Shown: in pieces, positions 1-5,526 of the stretch
How the letters are laid out: the number at the start of each line of letters is the position of its first letter
Numbering within the stretch: position 1 is the stretch's first letter
DNA from: an uncultured Saprospiraceae bacterium
Lineage (GTDB): Bacteria > Bacteroidota > Bacteroidia > Chitinophagales > Saprospiraceae
Length of the DNA: 6,835 nucleotides
Assembly (NCBI GenBank): GCA_938002705.1
Contig: CALLAG010000415.1
Span: 1 to 6,835, forward strand
Direction of reading: 5' to 3'
Made by a program: the position numbers and the translations under genes
The notes under the pieces: model-generated
The model's input: only the letters and a program-made list of their open reading frames with translations
Databases searched by the model: none
What the model was told of the DNA's origin: nothing

Positions 1-1226
1 GACTGATCATAGGTAATATAATTCCAGAACCAGTTCCATACGACGATGACCTTATTTCTGAAGCCGATAAGTGATACGAGATGTACGAATAACCACATCA
101 CCCATGCCATAAATCCTGCGGTACTGAACTTGACAAGATCAGCGACGGCTTTATTTCTTCCTATGGTCGCCATAGATCCGAAGTCTTTATACTTGAATGG
201 TTTTATTATATCTGCACTTAAATTTTTGGCGAGATTAATGCCTTGTTGGATTGCGACTTGAGCAACTTGAGGGTGACCTCGCGGATAATCATCAGAAACC
301 ATACTTGCGATGTCACCTATGGCATAGACGTCGTCCACTCCAATTATCTGGTTATACTCATCGACGTTATATCTCTGTCCTCGCTCAGTAGAATATTGAT
401 CTAATCCTCGTATGAGATTACCAGTAATTCCAGCAGCCCATATAACCTTACGAGCATGTATCGTCTCCCCGTCATGTGTCTTCACTATATTATCTTTGAA
501 TGATACAACTCTTTTATTCAATCCTACCTTGACACCCATCTTAGTGAGATAGTCTAAGGATTTTTCCTGTGCCTTCTCAGACATTCCCATCAGTAATGAC
601 GGACCGCCTTGTAGTAAATGTATATCAACTTCTTGTTCGTCGAGCTCTATGTAGTCTTTAGGTAAGATGTACTTTTTCATCTCAGATAGTGATCCTGCCA
701 GCTCGACACCTGTAGCACCACCGCCTACGATGACGATATCTATATAGCCTTGCCTCTTCTCATAATCAGGTTCTGTCAGTGACATCTCAAGATCAGTCAG
801 TATCGCATTACGAAGCGTCAAGGCATCGTCTAGTGACTTCATAGGATAGGTGTCCGCCTCGAGATTCTTATCTCCAAAATAATTAGTCGTTGCTCCTGTT
901 GCGATGACAAGTTTATCATAGTAGATACTGCCCAGAGATGTCTCTATCGTTTTCTCGGCTGACCTAACTTCATTTACCTCCGTGATACGTATATGGACGT
1001 CCTTACGCTTCTGGAATATCTTTCTTAATGGGAATATTATAGAACTGGGCTCCAATCCTGCCATAGCCACCTGATAGAGCAATGGCTGAAACTGATGATA
1101 ATTATTCTTATCTAATAATACTACCTGAAAACGCTTCTTAGATAGCCGCTTAGCTAAGTTGATACCAGCAAATCCAGCACCTATGATGACAATTCTGGGG
1201 TATGGACTATCAGGAATATTGAGCAT
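1..1226 (-). CDS. ndh: Type II NADH:quinone oxidoreductase-like FAD/NAD(P) flavoprotein (C-terminus cut by window edge)
   Basis: The protein probably oxidises NADH and passes electrons through FAD to quinone at the inner face of the cytoplasmic membrane, without pumping protons. I translated the reverse strand from the ATG at 1226 and found 408 codons open to the left edge. An FAD-binding GAGFAG lies at residues 16-21, and a second Rossmann motif GGGATGVELAG (NAD(P)H site) at 168-178. WAAGITGN follows at about 263-270, YAIGDIA (FAD-binding Asp305) at 301-307, and AQVAIQQG, the quinone-site motif of NDH-2 enzymes, at 322-329. From about 370 the chain becomes hydrophobic and Trp-rich (FMAWVMWLFVHLVSLIGF, then WNWFWNYITYDQ), matching the membrane-anchoring C-terminus of the family. 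Family members are about 420-440 residues, so only a short tail should be missing. ATG 1226 is the first ATG in the frame after the in-frame stop near 1278-1280. No Shine-Dalgarno is visible. It is divergent from the lipoprotein gene at 1444. Family assignment is firm; the exact electron acceptor is inferred. Confidence 0.93.
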   Translation of the reverse strand, partial: MLNIPDSPYPRIVIIGAGFAGINLAKRLSKKRFQVVLLDKNNYHQFQPLLYQVAMAGLEPSSIIFPLRKIFQKRKDVHIRITEVNEVRSAEKTIETSLGSIYYDKLVIATGATTNYFGDKNLEADTYPMKSLDDALTLRNAILTDLEMSLTEPDYEKRQGYIDIVIVGGGATGVELAGSLSEMKKYILPKDYIELDEQEVDIHLLQGGPSLLMGMSEKAQEKSLDYLTKMGVKVGLNKRVVSFKDNIVKTHDGETIHARKVIWAAGITGNLIRGLDQYSTERGQRYNVDEYNQIIGVDDVYAIGDIASMVSDDYPRGHPQVAQVAIQQGINLAKNLSADIIKPFKYKDFGSMATIGRNKAVADLVKFSTAGFMAWVMWLFVHLVSLIGFRNKVIVVWNWFWNYITYDQ

Positions 1227-1236
1227 AATATTTATA

Positions 1237-1252
1237 TTATAGTGTACTATAA
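1237..1252. promoter_or_regulatory. 16-bp near-perfect palindrome in the ndh leader, possible operator
   Basis: TTATAGTGTACTATAA has two 7-bp arms around a central GT. It lies 10 to 26 bp upstream of the ATG at 1226, where a regulator could block transcription or initiation of the oxidoreductase gene. The sequence is AT-rich, so part of the symmetry could be chance. No regulator is visible in the window. Operator function is inference only. Confidence 0.3.
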
Positions 1253-1319
1253 ATTTAAGACTATTAGACGGACTTAACTACTTAAACCTGGATTATGCTA
1301 TTAAAAATCAATCGTCTGT

Positions 1320-1350
1320 TTTGCGATAGATTTTCTATCGCATAATATGG
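1320..1350 (+). promoter_or_regulatory. Candidate Bacteroidota-type promoter for the lipoprotein gene
   Basis: A TTTG at 1320-1323 is followed after 19 bp by TAATATGG at 1343-1350. Bacteroidota primary promoters are known to use TTTG near -33 and TAnnTTTG near -7 with a spacer of about 19-21 bp. The spacing fits and the -33 box is exact, but the -7 box has two mismatches. Transcription would start near 1355 and give a leader of about 90 nt before the ATG at 1444. This is a weak prediction. Confidence 0.3.
1322..1342. repeat. Perfect 9-bp inverted repeat with 3-bp centre
   Basis: The arms TGCGATAGA (1322-1330) and TCTATCGCA (1334-1342) are exact reverse complements around TTT. No T-run follows on either strand and the site lies upstream of two divergent genes, so it is not an obvious intrinsic terminator. 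It fills the spacer between the candidate -33 and -7 boxes of the lipoprotein promoter, which is where a dimeric repressor would sit. The symmetry is seen directly; the operator role is inferred. Confidence 0.5.
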
Positions 1351-1359
1351 GTTAAACTT

Positions 1360-1376
1360 AGACATTTTCAGACATT
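1360..1376. repeat. Short direct repeat AGACATT-TTC-AGACATT
   Basis: Two exact copies of AGACATT (1360-1366 and 1370-1376) are spaced by TTC, giving a 10-bp period, close to one helical turn. They lie between the candidate promoter and the lipoprotein start. Same-face direct repeats can be binding sites for tandem regulators, but two 7-bp copies can also arise by chance. Confidence 0.25.
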
Positions 1377-1443
1377 GAATAAGATTCACCAACAACGATT
1401 CCTGTACTTATATGTTAATAGTTATGAAAGAGACATACATCAT

Positions 1444-2358
1444 ATGAAATACATCAAAAAACACCTTGCTATGCTTCCTATCCTACTGCTACTTATAAGC
1501 TGTAATAACATAGAAAGCCAATCAATAAAAGAAGCTAATCACACCGCCGATCAGTTTAATAATTACTGGTATGATGGCAATGCTGAGATAACACGATATG
1601 AACTCAAGCAATCGAGATACGGAGAGATCCATGAGGGTGACGCAGTATTGATCTTTGTCACAGAAGAATTCAGAACAGATAAGCAAGTCAAATATGAAGG
1701 TGGAAATAGGAAGAATGTCGTCCCTATACTGAAGCTGAATATGACTAAGAAATTCCTCACAGGACTCTATCCTTATTCTATCATGTCATCGATATTTACA
1801 CCTATAGACATTAATAAAAAAACCATAAAAGTCAGCACCACATCTCAAGAATGGTGTGGGCATACTTTCTCACAGCTCAATCGGGATGGAGGCGATTATA
1901 GTTCTCAGGTATTCTCTTACTTCCAGAATGAAGGAGATGAAAAAGCTAAAATAAAGGATGCACTTACAGAAGATGGGCTATGGACTACAGTCAGACTAAA
2001 TCCTAATTCATTACCCAAAGGAGATATTAATATTATACCCAGTACACAATTTCTCAGATTAAAACACCTTCCTACTCAAAAAGAAAAAGCGACTGCCACA
2101 ATAATAGCTCATCAAGATGAGACATTATCAGACAAGTTATTGTCTCAATATATATTAGAATACAGCAACATCGATAGAGTCTTAGAGATTACTTACGAGT
2201 CTGTATTTCCTTATCAGATAGTCGCATGGAAAGAGAAATCCAAATCAGGTAGAATACCTTCTACTACTGCTGTCAGATCACATCAGATCAAGAGTGCATA
2301 CTGGGGTCAGAATGGCAACGGTGATAGAAGTATTAGGAGTCAATTGGGATTAAAATGA
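1444..2358 (+). CDS. Uncharacterised lipoprotein (304 aa), Bacteroidota-type conserved family
   Basis: The function is unknown. I start it at ATG 1444, because from there the protein opens with a typical lipoprotein signal peptide: basic MKYIKKH, hydrophobic LAMLPILLLLIS, then lipobox LISC with the acylated Cys at residue 20. A TTG start at 1375 would add 23 polar residues in front of the signal and is unlikely. A weak AAAGAG lies about 11 nt upstream of the ATG. The mature chain of about 285 residues has no further membrane segment and should face the periplasm or be anchored in the outer membrane. Conserved-looking stretches are YWYDGNAE (41-48), SRYGEIHEGDAVLIFVTE (57-74), SQEWCGH (134-140), VRLNPNSLPKG (183-193) and FPYQIVAWKE (255-264). 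From memory, similar Bacteroidetes proteins are sometimes labelled 'septum formation inhibitor Maf'. I see no Maf nucleotide-pyrophosphatase features, so that label looks wrong. The gene stands alone, divergent from ndh and convergent with the sugar cluster. Confidence 0.85.
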   Translation: MKYIKKHLAMLPILLLLISCNNIESQSIKEANHTADQFNNYWYDGNAEITRYELKQSRYGEIHEGDAVLIFVTEEFRTDKQVKYEGGNRKNVVPILKLNMTKKFLTGLYPYSIMSSIFTPIDINKKTIKVSTTSQEWCGHTFSQLNRDGGDYSSQVFSYFQNEGDEKAKIKDALTEDGLWTTVRLNPNSLPKGDINIIPSTQFLRLKHLPTQKEKATATIIAHQDETLSDKLLSQYILEYSNIDRVLEITYESVFPYQIVAWKEKSKSGRIPSTTAVRSHQIKSAYWGQNGNGDRSIRSQLGLK

Positions 2359-2401
2359 AAACTCGATTAACATAGGATTTTAAGGAATCTGAGAAGCTTC
2401 C

Positions 2402-2426
2402 AAGAAGAACAAAATTTGTTTTTTTC
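2402..2426 (+). terminator. Weak U-rich stem-loop, possible terminator of the lipoprotein gene
   Basis: About 45 bp past the stop at 2358, an A/G-rich arm (AAGAACAAA) can pair with TTTGTTTTTT, whose 3' side is a run of seven T (2419-2425). The stem is AT- and G-U-rich and has a small loop, so it is a poor hairpin. A second imperfect hairpin lies just upstream (2384-2401, GGAA..CT / AG..TTCC). Position and T-run suggest a terminator, with low certainty. Confidence 0.3.
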
Positions 2427-2457
2427 GGCTATGTAAAGGAGCGAGTTAATTTAAAGA

Positions 2458-2537
2458 TTATAACGCTATGTACCCCCTTATAGTCGGCAGACCTGCCTAA
2501 CGGCAGGCAGGCATGACCATTGTTCACTACGTTATAA
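2458..2537. repeat. 80-bp element with terminal inverted repeats and GC-rich core hairpin (MITE/REP-like)
   Basis: The ends are exact 8-bp inverted repeats, TTATAACG (2458-2465) and CGTTATAA (2530-2537). The core has a strong hairpin, CCTGCC-TAAC-GGCAGG (2492-2507), followed by another AGGC copy. This GC-rich core stands out from the AT-rich surroundings. AAAG occurs beside both ends (2453-2456 and 2538-2541), which could be a short target duplication but is one base out of register on the left. There is no ORF inside. GC-rich hairpins like this one are, from memory, common in Bacteroidota intergenic DNA. It could be a miniature mobile element, a REP-type repeat or a bidirectional transcript-end structure. 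Confidence 0.45.
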
Positions 2538-2572
2538 AAAGTAGATTTGTCTATGATGGCAAAAGCCGGTAA

Positions 2573-2600
2573 TAAACTAAAATTTATTGTCCTTAGTTTA
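2573..2600 (-). terminator. AT-rich stem-loop after the GH32 gene, possible terminator
   Basis: TAAACTAA (2573-2580) and TTAGTTTA (2593-2600) form a perfect 8-bp stem with a 12-nt loop, starting 6 bp past the GH32 stop codon at 2607-2609. No long T-run follows on the minus strand, so it is a weak intrinsic terminator at best. It may instead act as a 3'-end stabilising hairpin of the sugar operon mRNA. Confidence 0.35.
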
Positions 2601-2606
2601 ATATGA

Positions 2607-4592
2607 TTACTTACCCCATATTCTTTCTACAGCTTGTATGCTGCCAGAAACCTTAGTTCCACTCCCCTTACCATTAATAATCGTTAACTGATCAAAAGGC
2701 TGAGAAGGAAAAAATATCTCCGTAAATACATTAAGCCCATCATCGATAAATATCTCTATAGATGAATGGTCTAAATAGGCCACAACATTAATCTTATCTG
2801 CATTCTGAATTCTTTGGACCTTGGAGATACTCGGAAAGTCAGCAGAGAACGATACGTCACCACTCTGTCTTCTGTCTAACGAGAATACGTTATTCTTAGG
2901 ATTATAGGCGAAGTATATATGCTCGTTCTTATCATTAGATATTCTGAAACCTATGGATTCTTCTACAGGCTTATCGAATTGTAATTCTATTTTGGCTAAG
3001 CCATTATCTAAATCATTTACAGCTTTTAAGTCTATTGCTTTCTTATCACCGGCAACTATACTTTTAAGTTCTTTTACAGGATTCATTTTTAGTCTTGGTA
3101 TGCCATCAATATGGACTATATCTAATACTGTGGGTAATGTCATAGCACTACGCCACTTCTCAGTAGGAACCACTTGAGCATAGGCCCAATTGCTTAGCCA
3201 ACCTATAAAGATTCTTCGTCCATCAGGGACATTGGACCACGTCACACCTGCATAGTTGTCCCTTCCTGCATCTAACCATACAGACCCTGACTGTTCTTCG
3301 TTAGCGATCTCATCAGCGAAGGTGATCTCATCTACCATGATATATCCCCACTCGCCACTGTGCTTATCTATTATTTTGAGCTGTGCTTCCTTACCTTTGT
3401 AAGCAGATACATTCCAGCCTCTCCACTTTAATTCTTCCTCACCATGACCGTCGACTTCTCTTACATACTTACCATCTATGACTAATGCCATACAGGTTCT
3501 ACCCCGATGATTACCACCGCCTATTTTAAAATTTATAAACGGCTTCTCTATCTTGAATGACTTAGAAGTTATTACACCTACTTCTTCTACACCTGTAGCT
3601 ATAGAACTGGCATGATGATCCGCTGGAGAACTATGGTTAAATGCCTCTCCTTCTAACTCCCAATTCTGATAACCATTAGTGAAATCTTCGAAGATTATTC
3701 CTTGAGGAGTACTCGCAGGAATTGGCTTAAGCAGCTTCATAAACTGATCATCAACTTTAAATTTCTTTCCATCAAAATCACCTATAAAGTATTGCACCCC
3801 AGAGCCGCCGTTGGGGTTACCGGGATTCATATTCTGGATTATCACCCATCTCTCATTGCCTTTATCATCTGTAATAGGAAATAGATCAGGGCATTCCCAT
3901 ACACCTTCATGACTTCCTAAGTCTGTACCAAATTTACTGAGTAGCTCCCAAGACTTTAGGTCAGGGCTACCATAAAATGCCAGATCATATAGGGTCGCCA
4001 ATGCCATCACCCATTGCTCAGATGCGTCATGCCATATGACCTTAGGATCTCGGAAGTCTCTTATCCCTGGATTGGGTAATACAGGATTCCCTTCATACAT
4101 CGTCCATGTTCTTCCTTTGTCATTACTATATGCGATACTTTGATATTGGAACTTATCAGACCCCGTCATCTCTACCTTCTGACTATGATGAGAGAATATG
4201 GCTACTAATGGGCCTTCGCCACCCATACCCAGACCTGATGTGTTATCCTTATCATATACGGCACTACCTGAGAATATCCACCCAAGACTATCAGGATATA
4301 GCGCAATGGGAAGATGCTCCCAGTGGACTAAATCCTCACTTATAGCATGTCCCCAATGCATAGGACCCCATACTGTAGAGTCAGGATAATACTGATAGAA
4401 CAGATGATATTCGCCATCAAGGTAGACCATGCCATTAGGATCATTCATCCAGTTAGCTTCTGGGCTAAAATGATATTGTGGCCTGTGCATTTCTTTATAG
4501 TAATCTGAAGTGTCTGCTATGCTCTCGACATGCTTATTCTCTTGGCATGAGATGAGAGTTACTACAACTGAGAAGAGGATTAATAGACGCAT
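2607..4592 (-). CDS. GH32 beta-fructosidase lipoprotein (levanase/inulinase/invertase type) with inserted beta-sandwich-like domain
   Basis: The enzyme should hydrolyse beta-fructosyl bonds in sucrose, levan or inulin and release fructose. The signal peptide ends in lipobox LISC with Cys16, so it is lipid-anchored in the periplasm or on the cell surface. All three GH32 catalytic motifs are present: WMNDPNG (48-54, nucleophile Asp51), FRDP (180-183, transition-state Asp182) and ECPD (233-236, acid/base Glu233). The fifth propeller blade follows with YAGVTW (447-452), IGWLSNW (463-469) and WRSAMTLP (480-487). The C-terminal beta-sandwich spans about 505-661 and includes SSIEIFIDDG (610-619). 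At 661 residues it is about 130-170 longer than usual. The excess is an inserted domain at about 301-428 (FEDFTNGYQNWELEGEAF, then INFKIGGGNH, TCMALVIDGKYVRE, EWGYIMVDEITF) between blades four and five. The start is ATG 4592, 26 bp after the kinase stop, in one operon. Motifs resemble exo-acting fructanases, but sucrose versus levan versus inulin cannot be decided here. Confidence 0.95.
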   Translation of the reverse strand: MRLLILFSVVVTLISCQENKHVESIADTSDYYKEMHRPQYHFSPEANWMNDPNGMVYLDGEYHLFYQYYPDSTVWGPMHWGHAISEDLVHWEHLPIALYPDSLGWIFSGSAVYDKDNTSGLGMGGEGPLVAIFSHHSQKVEMTGSDKFQYQSIAYSNDKGRTWTMYEGNPVLPNPGIRDFRDPKVIWHDASEQWVMALATLYDLAFYGSPDLKSWELLSKFGTDLGSHEGVWECPDLFPITDDKGNERWVIIQNMNPGNPNGGSGVQYFIGDFDGKKFKVDDQFMKLLKPIPASTPQGIIFEDFTNGYQNWELEGEAFNHSSPADHHASSIATGVEEVGVITSKSFKIEKPFINFKIGGGNHRGRTCMALVIDGKYVREVDGHGEEELKWRGWNVSAYKGKEAQLKIIDKHSGEWGYIMVDEITFADEIANEEQSGSVWLDAGRDNYAGVTWSNVPDGRRIFIGWLSNWAYAQVVPTEKWRSAMTLPTVLDIVHIDGIPRLKMNPVKELKSIVAGDKKAIDLKAVNDLDNGLAKIELQFDKPVEESIGFRISNDKNEHIYFAYNPKNNVFSLDRRQSGDVSFSADFPSISKVQRIQNADKINVVAYLDHSSIEIFIDDGLNVFTEIFFPSQPFDQLTIINGKGSGTKVSGSIQAVERIWGK

Positions 4593-4618
4593 ATTATTCT
4601 TATTATAGATGAGTTCTC

Positions 4619-5512
4619 TTAAGCACTGATTAGATATTTCTCCTTGAGAGAAGTAAAATTATAACTCGGAATGGCTCCGTTCTGAGTGGCTACATAGGCT
4701 CCCAATACGCCTCCGTCTTGCAGACACTCCTTGATCGGTTTCTTATCCAAGTAAGCAGATATAAAAGCTGCTAAGAATGCATCACCACTGCCTACAGTAT
4801 CTATAGCTTTGACCTCTATACCCGGTATCTCGTGATGCTCATGTGTTGTTATCACCTCTGCACCTTCAGCACCTTTAGTCGTTATTATTAATTCAAGATT
4901 GTATTTAGATATAAGAAACTTACATAATCCGTCATCCGATTGATTATATAATTCGCAGAGTACCTTTTTCTCTTCGAGGTTCATCTTGAGCAACTGACTC
5001 TCAGACAGTAACATATCGAGTAGCTCATAAGAATAATAGTCCTGTCGCAGATTGAGATCTAATAAATTACGCTTACATAATTTCAACAGACTCATTAAGC
5101 TCTCTCTACTTACATCTCCCCTTGCTGCGAGTGTTCCGAACAAGAATACATCTGCCTCAGCAACCTTCGCTTTTGCATCCTCAGTAACAACGATATTATC
5201 CCATGCTGCTGGCTCGTTAATAGAGTAACTTGGTAGCCCTTTATCGTCGAGTACAATATCTACCGTGCCCGTAGGATAATCAGAACTTATATCTACATAG
5301 CTGGTATTGACGCCAAGGCCCTTGATTTTTGCCTCTATAAGCTGGCCTATAAAATCATTACCTATCGCTGATATGATAGCCGTCTTACAGCCTAACTGTG
5401 AGGCATGTGCTGCGACATTCAGTGGTGCACCACCTAACTTCTTACGATCGGGATAGACATCCATTAATATCTCTCCAAAGCAGACGATATGGTTAATCTT
5501 GGTATTCTTCAT
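4619..5512 (-). CDS. PfkB/ribokinase-family sugar kinase, probable fructokinase
   Basis: The protein likely phosphorylates cytoplasmic fructose with ATP to fructose 6-phosphate, feeding glycolysis. At 297 residues it has normal length for the family. The N-terminus has GEILMDVYPD (13-22) and the sugar-site signature GGAPLNVA (27-34). NLEE (178-181) fits the NxxE metal/phosphate motif. TTKGAEGA (211-218) is the ATP-site loop, and DTVGSGDAF (238-246) is the second PfkB signature with catalytic base Asp244 and the anion hole. There is no signal peptide. It starts 14 bp after the porter stop, with only AAAGAA before the ATG, and ends 26 bp before the GH32 start, so the three genes should share an mRNA. 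The kinase family is certain. Fructose specificity is inferred from GGAPLNVA, which is typical of fructokinases, and from the GH32 neighbour. Another hexose or 2-keto sugar remains possible. Confidence 0.92.
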   Translation of the reverse strand: MKNTKINHIVCFGEILMDVYPDRKKLGGAPLNVAAHASQLGCKTAIISAIGNDFIGQLIEAKIKGLGVNTSYVDISSDYPTGTVDIVLDDKGLPSYSINEPAAWDNIVVTEDAKAKVAEADVFLFGTLAARGDVSRESLMSLLKLCKRNLLDLNLRQDYYSYELLDMLLSESQLLKMNLEEKKVLCELYNQSDDGLCKFLISKYNLELIITTKGAEGAEVITTHEHHEIPGIEVKAIDTVGSGDAFLAAFISAYLDKKPIKECLQDGGVLGAYVATQNGAIPSYNFTSLKEKYLISA

Positions 5513-5526
5513 TTCTTTATTTTTTT

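Noticed and set aside
46..261. 71-residue plus-strand ORF at the left end
   Set aside because: It lies fully within the antisense of the NADH dehydrogenase frame, which carries clear family motifs; it is a shadow ORF.
1227..1285. Bacteroidota-type promoter for ndh on the minus strand (TAAATTTA as -7)
   Set aside because: The nearest TTTG-like box is mismatched and about 25 bp away, outside the usual spacing.
1375..1443. Upstream TTG start giving a 327-residue lipoprotein
   Set aside because: It puts 23 polar residues ahead of a well-formed lipoprotein signal peptide that begins at ATG 1444.
2360..2447. Long-range inverted repeat AACTCG / CGAGTT around the lipoprotein 3' end
   Set aside because: Only 6 bp with over 70 bp between the arms, which is expected by chance in this AT-rich DNA.
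2492..2507. GC-rich hairpin CCTGCC-TAAC-GGCAGG as an intrinsic terminator
   Set aside because: No T-run follows on either strand; it fits better as the core of the 80-bp inverted-repeat element.
4106..4389. Two overlapping plus-strand ORFs of 79 and 63 residues
   Set aside because: Both are antisense to the catalytic region of the GH32 gene and have no signal of their own.
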